Shown here one piece after another: positions 1 to 4,419 of a DNA stretch of 6,463 nt. The stretch covers positions 1 through 6,463 of the forward strand of contig JAKQWJ010000232.1 of NCBI GenBank assembly GCA_029562045.1, in the 5' to 3' direction. The position numbers and the translations under genes are program-made. This stretch comes from Spirochaetota bacterium. Its GTDB lineage: Bacteria > Spirochaetota > Spirochaetia > DTKZ01. The notes beneath the pieces are model-generated. The model searched no databases and was not told the origin of the DNA. It worked only from the letters and a program-made list of their open reading frames with translations. Numbering within the stretch: the first letter of the stretch is position 1; each line of letters begins with the position of its first letter.

Positions 1-93
1 GATCTCGTTGAGCTGCAGCGGGGTCTTCCCGGGATTCACCGCCAGGCTGTACATCATCCGCAGTCCATAGCGGGAACGGGTGGAAAGCTTCAT
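1..93 (-). CDS. Rrf2 family transcriptional regulator, N-terminal fragment
   Basis: Only the first 31 codons are inside the window; the rest lies beyond the left edge. The reverse-strand reading begins MKLSTRSRYGLRMMYSLA, which is the hallmark N-terminus of Rrf2/IscR-type winged-helix DNA-binding regulators (first helix of the HTH domain). Members of this family sense Fe-S clusters, nitric oxide, cysteine or redox state through three C-terminal cysteines, which cannot be seen here, so the ligand is unknown. A GGAG at 101-104, seven bases before the ATG, lies inside the end of the upstream deacylase gene. Four bases separate that gene's stop from this start, so the two are probably cotranscribed and translationally coupled. 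It was too short to be obvious as an open frame, but the protein match is strong. Confidence 0.85.
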   Translation of the reverse strand, partial: MKLSTRSRYGLRMMYSLAVNPGKTPLQLNEI

Positions 94-97
94 GTCG

Positions 98-556
98 TCA
101 CTCCGCCACGTCGCAGAGAACGGCGCCGGTGATGTCCCGCAGACGGTCGAAGGTGATGGGGACTCCGGTGGCGTCGGTCCCGGCGGCCGGGTAGATGGTA
201 TCGTACACCGAAAGGCTCGTGTCGAGAAACACCGGGATTCCGTCGTTCAGCCCGAAGGGACATACCCCGCCGGGCCGGAAGCCGGTGGCGGCCAGGGTCT
301 GTTCGGCGTCGGCCATGCTGGTCTTGACCCCCAGCAGGGCCTTCAGCTTCCCGTTGGACAGTTTCCTGTCCCCCGCCAGGACGATCATGCGGTAGACGCC
401 GTCCTTGCCCAGAACCAGGATCGATTTGGCGATCTGCCCCACCGCGACCCCGATGCGTCGGGCGGCCATCTCCGCGGTGGGGGTGGAGCCGGGTTCGAAC
501 TCCAGGGCGGTGAGGCCGTTTTCCGCAAGTTCAGCGCGTACTTTATCCGGAATCAT
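98..556 (-). CDS. YbaK/EbsC family aminoacyl-tRNA deacylase
   Basis: A 152-residue single-domain protein of the YbaK/ProX/EbsC superfamily, whose members hydrolyse mischarged aminoacyl-tRNAs (for example Cys-tRNA-Pro) in trans in the cytoplasm. Visible family marks are an N-terminal helix (MIPDKVRAELAENG), the segment GQIAKSILV with Lys44 at the position of the catalytic lysine, the GGVCPFG loop at about 96-102 (usual form GGxxPxG), and the C-terminal strand region containing YPAAGTDATGVPI. Length is normal for the family. The frame stays open far upstream, but similarity starts at Met1 (ATG at 554-556) and a strong promoter lies immediately before it, so this start is preferred. No Shine-Dalgarno sequence precedes it. 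The gene is first in an operon with the Rrf2 regulator. Substrate tRNA cannot be read from sequence. Confidence 0.9.
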   Translation of the reverse strand: MIPDKVRAELAENGLTALEFEPGSTPTAEMAARRIGVAVGQIAKSILVLGKDGVYRMIVLAGDRKLSNGKLKALLGVKTSMADAEQTLAATGFRPGGVCPFGLNDGIPVFLDTSLSVYDTIYPAAGTDATGVPITFDRLRDITGAVLCDVAE

Positions 557-563
557 GAGCGGT

Positions 564-591
564 ACTATAGCAAAAATAGAGAAACTGTCAA
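564..591 (-). promoter_or_regulatory. Sigma70-type promoter of the deacylase-rrf2 unit
   Basis: On the minus strand a perfect -35 TTGACA (586-591) is followed by a 16-base spacer and a -10 TATAGT (564-569, five of six consensus bases). The spacer is AT-rich in an otherwise GC-rich window. Only seven bases separate the -10 from the ATG at 554-556, so transcription should begin at about position 556-557, on or next to the initiating A. The plus-strand sequence CTAT-N7-ATAG (565-579) forms a small dyad over the -10 and spacer. It could be an operator, for instance for the downstream Rrf2 protein, but its four-base arms are weak evidence. Confidence 0.8.
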
Positions 592-700
592 CAAGCGCGG
601 GGCGACCCGGCGAAAAGTCCTCCCCCCCGGCATTGCGTCGGGTCCCGCCCATGGGGTAGACTGAGCCCTCCCGGCGGCGGAGTCCCCGGGAACGGCACTG

Positions 701-709
701 AAAGGAGGA
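701..709 (+). promoter_or_regulatory. Strong ribosome binding site of the DUF362 gene
   Basis: AAAGGAGGA, seven bases (counted from AGGAGG) before the ATG at 716, is a near-perfect Shine-Dalgarno sequence. It fixes the start of the DUF362 gene. Confidence 0.85.
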
Positions 710-715
710 TCGGGG

Positions 716-1783
716 ATGGAAGCCGTTTTTTTCGTCCCCCTGCCGCCGTCCAGCACTCTGGAACAGCGGACCAGGGCGGTCAAAAAACTTCTGGACGCCT
801 CGGAGTTCGATGCCATCGTCGCCCGGAAAGACAAAACGGCGGTGAAGACCCATGTGGGGGAGAAGCGGAACACCACCCATGTATCGCCCATCCTCGTCAA
901 GGTCATCGTGGAAAGGCTGAAGCGCGGAGGGGCCCTGCCCTTTCTCACCGAAACCTCCACCCTGTACCGGGGACGGAGGTCCAACGCCGTGGACCATCTG
1001 AACCACGCCTACTCCCACGGCTTCGGGCCCGATGCGGTGGGGGCGCCCTTCATCATGGCGGACGGGCTGTCCGGGAACTCGGAGCAGGAGGTCCCCATTC
1101 CGGGGGTGATCTTCGACACCGTCCACATCGCCCGGGAGGCGGTCTTCGCCGATGCCCTGGTGGTGGTGTCCCACCCCACGGGGCACATGAGCGAAGGCAT
1201 CGGGGCCTGCATCAAGAACCTGGGCATGGGGCTGGCGAGCCGGAAGGGCAAGCTGCGGATGCACTCCTCGGTGAAGCCCTCCATCAAGGCCGAAGCCTGC
1301 ACCTTCTGCGGTCAATGCATCCGCTGGTGCCCTGAAGACGCCATCGTCCCGAGGGACGGCAGGGCCTTCATTGTCCAGGAGAGATGCATCGGCTGCGGCG
1401 AGTGTCTGGCGGTCTGCCGCTTCGACGCGGTGATGTACGACTGGAGAACCGAATCGGCGGAGCTGCAGCGCCGCACCGCGGAGCACGCCTTCGGCGCCGT
1501 CATCGGGAAGAAGGGGAAGCTCTACTGCCTCAACTTCCTCACCGACATGACCCGGGACTGCGACTGTCTCGCCCAGAAGCAGGAACCCCTTCTTCCCGAC
1601 CTGGGGATCCTGGCCTCCCGGGACCCGGTGGCGGTGGATCAGGCGACCCTGGACCTCACCCGGGAGAGGTTCGGCCGGCATCTGGGGGAGGCCAGTTACC
1701 CGGAGCTGGATTCGGGGATTCAGATCGAGCACGGCGAGAGGATCGGGATGGGCAGCCGGAAGTACCGGCTGGTCCCGGTTTAG
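716..1783 (+). CDS. DUF362 domain-containing protein with 2x[4Fe-4S] ferredoxin domain
   Basis: A 355-residue soluble protein, no signal peptide. The N-terminal two thirds show DUF362 marks: AVKTHVGEKRNTTHVSP (about 42-58), LTETSTLYRGRRSNAVDHLNHA (77-98, given here as family pattern), and the segment around 153-172 with SHPTGHMSEGIGACIKNLGM. Next is an inserted ferredoxin domain with C195-x2-C198-x2-C201-x3-C205-P and C224-x2-C227-x2-C230-x3-C234, which should bind two [4Fe-4S] clusters. The C-terminal part has the family motif ending DCDC (Cys282, Cys284) and SRDPVAVDQA (301-310). Additional cysteines are C165 and C271. The second cluster lacks the usual proline after its last cysteine (CR instead of CP). 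The biochemical role of the family is not established; an electron-transfer or oxidoreductase role is inferred. A squalene/phytoene synthase gene follows after eight bases, suggesting cotranscription. Confidence 0.93.
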   Translation: MEAVFFVPLPPSSTLEQRTRAVKKLLDASEFDAIVARKDKTAVKTHVGEKRNTTHVSPILVKVIVERLKRGGALPFLTETSTLYRGRRSNAVDHLNHAYSHGFGPDAVGAPFIMADGLSGNSEQEVPIPGVIFDTVHIAREAVFADALVVVSHPTGHMSEGIGACIKNLGMGLASRKGKLRMHSSVKPSIKAEACTFCGQCIRWCPEDAIVPRDGRAFIVQERCIGCGECLAVCRFDAVMYDWRTESAELQRRTAEHAFGAVIGKKGKLYCLNFLTDMTRDCDCLAQKQEPLLPDLGILASRDPVAVDQATLDLTRERFGRHLGEASYPELDSGIQIEHGERIGMGSRKYRLVPV

Positions 1784-1791
1784 GGGGACCC

Positions 1792-2619
1792 ATGGGAACG
1801 ACCCGTCGGCAGATCGAGATCTTTCGCGGCGGCAGCACGACCTATTTCAATTCCAGTTTGTTCTTTCCCAAGAGGGTCCGGGAACGGGTCTTCACCCTCT
1901 ACGCCTTCGTCCGGACCGCCGACGACTTCGTGGACTCCGTCCCCCAGCGGGGGGAGGAGTTCCTCCGGTTCCGCAGGGTCTACCGGAACGCCCTGGGAGG
2001 GATCCCGGCGGGGGACGGGATCATCGATCCCTTCCTGACGCTGGCGGCAGACTGCGGCTTCGAGCCGGCATGGACCGAAGCCTTCCTGGACTCCATGGAG
2101 GCGGACCTCACGGTGGGCGCCTATGACAGTCTGGAGGAAACCCTCCGCTACATCCACGGATCCGCGGAGGTGATCGGTTTCTTCATGGCCCGGATCCTGG
2201 ACCTTCCCGGGGAGGCCCTGCCTCCGGCGGCCATGCTGGGGCGGGCGATGCAGTACATCAATTTCATCCGCGATGTGGGGGAGGACGCGGAACTGGGGCG
2301 GCGCTATCTTCCGCTCTTCGGAGCGGATCCCCGGATCGTCCGGGAAGACTACGCCCGGGCCCACCCCGGGGAGTTCGAAGCCTTCCTGGGCCGGCACCTG
2401 GATACCTACCGGGAATGGCAGAGGGAGGCGGTGGCGGGCTACCGGTTCATCCCCCGGCGCTGCCGGGCGCCCATCGCCACCGCAGGGGACATGTACTTCT
2501 GGACCGCCGACCGGATCGCCGAGCGGCCCCTGATCGTTTTCGACGGAAAGGTGAAGCCCCGCCGGAGCCGGATCTTTTTCCGGGCCCTGCGGCATTTAGC
2601 GGCCGGGAGCCCGGCATGA
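1792..2619 (+). CDS. Squalene/phytoene synthase family protein
   Basis: A 275-residue trans-isoprenyl diphosphate head-to-head synthase, the enzyme type that condenses two C15 or C20 prenyl diphosphates to squalene, dehydrosqualene or phytoene. Family features in order: YFNSSLFFPKRVRERVFTLYAFVRTADDFVD (18-48 in outline) with first Asp-rich motif DDFVD (44-48); HGSAEVIGFFMARIL (122-136); QYINFIRDVGED (154-165) with the second Asp-rich motif DVGED (161-165), the Mg-diphosphate binding site; then YLP (172-174). No transmembrane C-terminal helix as in eukaryotic squalene synthases is evident. The start at 1792 is chosen because homology begins at once and the upstream gene ends eight bases before; AGGGGGA at 1782-1788 is a closely spaced ribosome site overlapping that stop. 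Product (phytoene, crtB-like, versus squalene) cannot be decided, and no desaturase or cyclase gene lies nearby. Confidence 0.9.
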   Translation: MGTTRRQIEIFRGGSTTYFNSSLFFPKRVRERVFTLYAFVRTADDFVDSVPQRGEEFLRFRRVYRNALGGIPAGDGIIDPFLTLAADCGFEPAWTEAFLDSMEADLTVGAYDSLEETLRYIHGSAEVIGFFMARILDLPGEALPPAAMLGRAMQYINFIRDVGEDAELGRRYLPLFGADPRIVREDYARAHPGEFEAFLGRHLDTYREWQREAVAGYRFIPRRCRAPIATAGDMYFWTADRIAERPLIVFDGKVKPRRSRIFFRALRHLAAGSPA

Positions 2620-2805
2620 ACCGGGGAGTTCTCCGGACGCCGCGCCGCGTTCCGTCGGGAAGCCCGGGGTGAAGCGGGGCGGACCCCGGGGGACCGGGGC
2701 AGCCAGGGGCGGCCTGTCCGGCGCCTCCGCAGGCCGGGGGAGAGCCGGCGGCATCGGCGATGCATGGGAGACCGCCGGGGAGCTGCGGCGGTGGGGCGGG
2801 CCGGG
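2620..2805. other. G-rich spacer between synthase and thpR
   Basis: A 186-base, very GC-rich stretch. Just after the synthase stop there is a short hairpin (2621-2636, CCGGGG-loop-CTCCGG with one G-T pair), without a T run, so not a convincing terminator. Four-to-five-base G runs occur at 2666, 2676, 2688, 2696 and 2706, close to a G-quadruplex pattern (one loop is eight bases). The frame shared by the synthase and thpR contains no stop here, but the translation is Arg/Gly-rich and resembles no domain. An ATG at 2764 would give thpR 14 extra residues. No promoter is evident. Confidence 0.5.
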
Positions 2806-3609
2806 ATGACCGCCGCCGGGGCCGGAAAGGTGCGCCGCCTTTTTATCGCCCTTCCCCTGCCGGAGGAGGTCCGCCGGCGGCTCGCCGGGGAGGCGCGCAC
2901 CCTGCCGGAGCGGTTTTTCCGGCCGCTGAAAGAAGAAAACCTTCACCTGACACTGGCATTTCTCGGCGACACGCCCGACCCGGCCCGGGAGACGGTGGAG
3001 GAGGTCATGGGGGAGACCGCCGCAGCCTTCGCGGAGCGGTTCCCGGACCCCGTGACGGCGGAGATCGGCGGGCCCGGCGCCTTTCCCCACCCGGGCTCAC
3101 CCCGGGTGGTCTGGATGGGCCTGGCCCGGGGGGCCGGGGAGGCGGGGGTCCTGGCGGAGGCCCTGGGAAAGGGGCTGCGCCGCGCAGGACTCAGGTTCGA
3201 CGGCAAACCCTTCGCCGCCCACATCACCATAGCCTACGCCCGGCGGGACCTGCCCCCGGGGGGCATGACGGAGGCCGGAGAGGTCTTTCTGGATTTTCTG
3301 CGCCGCCGGGGCGCGGTGACGCGGCACGCCGGGGCTGGCGGGGAGGGCGGCCGCCGCGAGGCCCGCGGGGCGGGAGGCGGCGGGGTCGGGAGGGGCAGGT
3401 CCATGGACGGGACGGGCGGGACCGAAAAGACGGGCGGCGCGGTGACGGGGCACGTCGGGGCCGGCGGGATGACCTTTCCTCTGGGAGAGATGGTCCTCAT
3501 GGAGAGTGAGCTCCGGCCCGGCGGCTCGGTTTTCACGCCTCTGCTGCGGGCGCCGCTGGTAAGGATGAACCCGAGTATCCGCGGCGACGGGGATCAGTCC
3601 TTCAGATAG
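2806..3609 (+). CDS. thpR: RNA 2',3'-cyclic phosphodiesterase / 2'-5' RNA ligase (ThpR/LigT), with low-complexity insertion
   Basis: A member of the 2H phosphoesterase superfamily, cytoplasmic enzymes that open 2',3'-cyclic phosphates on RNA or join 2'-5' ends. From the ATG at 2806 it is 267 residues. It shows RRLFIALPLPEEVRRRL at the N-terminus, catalytic motif one HLTL (47-50), the FLGDT segment, KPFAAHITIAY with catalytic motif two HITI (139-142), and a C-terminal LGEMVLMESELRPGGSVFTPLLRAPL-type ending (226-251 in outline). Usual length is about 180 residues; the excess is mostly a Gly/Arg-rich linker at about 168-221, between the second motif and the last strands. The start is uncertain: ATG 2764 (281 residues) and GTG 2830, which would begin right at the conserved VRRLFIALP, are possible; none has a good ribosome site. 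The end overlaps a convergent gene by 16 bases. Confidence 0.85.
   Translation: MTAAGAGKVRRLFIALPLPEEVRRRLAGEARTLPERFFRPLKEENLHLTLAFLGDTPDPARETVEEVMGETAAAFAERFPDPVTAEIGGPGAFPHPGSPRVVWMGLARGAGEAGVLAEALGKGLRRAGLRFDGKPFAAHITIAYARRDLPPGGMTEAGEVFLDFLRRRGAVTRHAGAGGEGGRREARGAGGGGVGRGRSMDGTGGTEKTGGAVTGHVGAGGMTFPLGEMVLMESELRPGGSVFTPLLRAPLVRMNPSIRGDGDQSFR
3311..3342 (+). repeat. 32-bp direct repeat, copy 1, within thpR
   Basis: By eye, 29 of 32 bases match the second copy at 3437-3468. It encodes GAVTRHAGAGG. The copies are offset by 126 bases, exactly 42 codons, so loss or gain of the unit would keep the frame. Confidence 0.8.
3367..3395 (+). other. Predicted G-quadruplex motif inside thpR
   Basis: Five runs of three or four G on the coding strand, at 3367-3370, 3372-3374, 3382-3385, 3388-3390 and 3392-3395, with loops of 1, 7, 2 and 1 bases. 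This fits the canonical G3+N1-7 pattern. It lies in the low-complexity insertion, and the mRNA would carry the same G runs. Whether it folds or matters is unknown. Confidence 0.6.
3437..3468 (+). repeat. 32-bp direct repeat, copy 2, within thpR
   Basis: Second copy of the repeat at 3311-3342, encoding GAVTGHVGAGG just before the conserved C-terminal part of the protein (MTFPLGEMVLMES). Differences from copy 1 are at repeat positions 12, 19 and 26. Confidence 0.8.
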
Positions 3610-4121
3610 CCCGCCTCGTCCAGGATTTCGGCGGTCCACCGGGCGGTATTGCCCACCACGCTGGTGCACTTGTCGGTGTGAGCCCCCGCTTCGTCGAACT
3701 TCCGCAGTTCGTCCGGGTCCTTGATGTAAAAAGGGCGGCCCATTATTTTGGTGTGGATCCGGGCGCAGGTCACCGTCCCGTAGGTGTGGATGAACTTCTC
3801 GTGAAGCCGGCTGGTGAGGGCGAAGGTCTTCAGGCGGATCCCCTGGGGATCGGCGAAGTTGTCCCGCTCCCGGCCGACGAAGTAGGCGATGATCATGGCC
3901 CCCCCGGCGTAGGCGCCGCAGTTGCCGTCGGTTTCCCGGCTGACCCCTCCGGCGAAACCCGTGGCGGATTTGAAGATCATGTCCGTGTCCCTGTTGCGGA
4001 TGCCCAGGCCGTCCTGCAGCGCCGCGATGGTGCACTGGGCGCAGCCCCGGTAATCCCGCTCGTAATCGAAGCCCAGCTGGTAGATTTTATCGAAGAGGTC
4101 CTGTTTTTCCCTGCCGGTCAT
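3594..4121 (-). CDS. C_GCAxxG_C_C family protein (cysteine-rich, putative redox protein)
   Basis: A 175-residue protein with five cysteines: C27 and C30 (in YRGCAQCTIAAL), C68 (DGNCGAYAGG), C119 (TVTCARI) and C152 (TDKCTSVVG). The spacing together with the central GFAGGVSRETDGNCGA glycine-rich helix region fits the C_GCAxxG_C_C family, which is common in anaerobes and presumed to bind a metal or cofactor or take part in redox chemistry; no reaction is established. There is no signal peptide or membrane segment. The start at 4121 is set by an excellent ribosome site (AAAGGAG, six bases upstream); an in-frame ATG at 4163 adds 14 residues without support. It is convergent with thpR, the last 16 bases of each gene overlapping, and divergent from mlaE. 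Confidence 0.88.
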   Translation of the reverse strand: MTGREKQDLFDKIYQLGFDYERDYRGCAQCTIAALQDGLGIRNRDTDMIFKSATGFAGGVSRETDGNCGAYAGGAMIIAYFVGRERDNFADPQGIRLKTFALTSRLHEKFIHTYGTVTCARIHTKIMGRPFYIKDPDELRKFDEAGAHTDKCTSVVGNTARWTAEILDEAGYLKD

Positions 4122-4127
4122 GGAAAA

Positions 4128-4134
4128 CTCCTTT
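4128..4134 (-). promoter_or_regulatory. Ribosome binding site fixing the start at 4121
   Basis: The minus strand reads AAAGGAG six bases before the ATG at 4119-4121. This decides that start over the upstream in-frame ATG at 4163. Confidence 0.85.
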
Positions 4135-4153
4135 TGCGTCGAGATATCGGTAG

Positions 4154-4182
4154 AGGATACCACGTTGCGGAGGTTCCGTCAC
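4154..4182 (-). promoter_or_regulatory. Possible sigma70 promoter of the C_GCAxxG_C_C gene
   Basis: The minus strand has GTGACG (4177-4182), a 17-base spacer and TATCCT (4154-4159). Each hexamer matches four of six consensus bases with ideal spacing. It would give a leader of about 25 bases containing the ribosome site. Moderate match only. Confidence 0.4.
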
Positions 4183-4225
4183 CGGGGCCGGGAAGGGCTC
4201 CCCCGGCGGGCGGCCCGGGCGGGAA

Positions 4226-4245
4226 CCTTCCGACGCGTCGGGAGG
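4226..4245. repeat. Inverted repeat in the divergent intergenic region
   Basis: CCTTCCGA-CGCG-TCGGGAGG pairs over eight positions (one G-T if in RNA), centred on the palindrome GACGCGTC. It is not followed by a T run on either strand, so it is not a standard terminator. Its place between two divergent promoters would suit an operator, but GC-rich DNA also produces such dyads by chance. Confidence 0.4.
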
Positions 4246-4372
4246 GGCCTTTCACTCCCCGCCCCGTGGGGCCCCTCGGGGCCGCCGAGCGCGGAGGCCC
4301 GGGAACGCGGCGAAGGGCGCCGGCCATGGAGCCGGGCGATTGTCCGAAACCATGCCCCCTGCCCGGGCTTTC

Positions 4373-4401
4373 TTGACGAGGGAGGTCCCATTTCCTATTA
4401 T
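4373..4401 (+). promoter_or_regulatory. Sigma70-type promoter of the mlaEFD operon
   Basis: TTGACG (4373-4378), a 17-base spacer, then TATTAT (4396-4401): five of six matches in each hexamer with optimal spacing, in a locally AT-rich patch. The expected start is near 4408, giving a leader of only about 12 bases that contains GGAGG (4412-4416) three bases before the ATG at 4420. Confidence 0.8.
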
Positions 4402-4419
4402 CCTATACGGCGGAGGTTC

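Larger units (their letters stand above)
557..715. other. Divergent intergenic region, deacylase / DUF362
   Basis: This 159-base gap separates two divergent genes. It holds the minus-strand promoter at 564-591 and, at its right end, the ribosome binding site of the DUF362 gene. For the rightward gene the best promoter I can find is TTGCGT (633-638) with an 18-base spacer and TAGACT (657-662), a poor match to consensus. I do not annotate it separately. No RNA gene or clear terminator is visible. Confidence 0.6.
4122..4419. other. Divergent intergenic region, C_GCAxxG_C_C gene / mlaE
   Basis: A 298-base non-coding region between divergent genes. Its left end holds the ribosome site and possible promoter of the leftward gene, and its right end the mlaE promoter. 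Between them (about 4185-4370) the sequence is very GC-rich, with an eight-base-pair dyad at 4226-4245 and overlapping G/C palindromes at 4261-4272 and 4270-4283 (GCCCC-GT-GGGGC, then GGCCCC-TC-GGGGCC). The latter two would be mutually exclusive hairpins. The frame of mlaE is open back to 4120, but that stretch encodes Arg/Gly/Pro-rich sequence unlike the family. I see no RNA gene or convincing small ORF. Confidence 0.6.

Noticed and set aside
633..662. Promoter for the DUF362 gene (TTGCGT, 18 bases, TAGACT)
   Set aside because: Only three and four of six consensus matches; could be chance.
80..664. Plus-strand open frames over the deacylase
   Set aside because: They mirror a real minus-strand gene in a GC-rich genome, with no ribosome site or recognisable protein.
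557..1732. Long minus-strand open frame running through the DUF362 gene and continuous with the deacylase
   Set aside because: It is antisense to a gene with clear family motifs, its translation is Gly/Arg/His-rich with no domain, and the real deacylase start with its own promoter lies at 556.
1384..1791. Upstream extension of the squalene/phytoene synthase frame
   Set aside because: It overlaps the DUF362 gene out of frame and encodes Arg/Gly/Pro-rich sequence; the family domain begins at 1792.
2621..2636. Terminator after the synthase gene
   Set aside because: The short hairpin has no T run and one G-T pair.
2616..2672. 18-codon ORF overlapping the synthase stop (ATGA)
   Set aside because: The overlap resembles coupled translation, but the peptide is Arg/Pro/Gly-rich, has no clear ribosome site and lies in low-complexity sequence.
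2439..3230. Minus-strand open frames opposite the synthase end, spacer and thpR
   Set aside because: Arg/Pro/Ala-rich shadows of the thpR coding strand; thpR has both HxTx motifs.
3097..4035. Second long minus-strand frame over thpR and the C_GCAxxG_C_C gene
   Set aside because: His/Arg/Gly-rich translation; a different frame in the same strand gives the recognisable cysteine-rich family protein with a strong ribosome site.
4261..4283. Riboswitch or attenuator before mlaE
   Set aside because: The hairpins lie upstream of the predicted transcription start at about 4408, so they would not be in the mla mRNA.
4120..4419. N-terminal extension of MlaE from an ATG at 4120
   Set aside because: It would begin before the mlaE promoter, and the added 100 residues are low-complexity and absent from the family.
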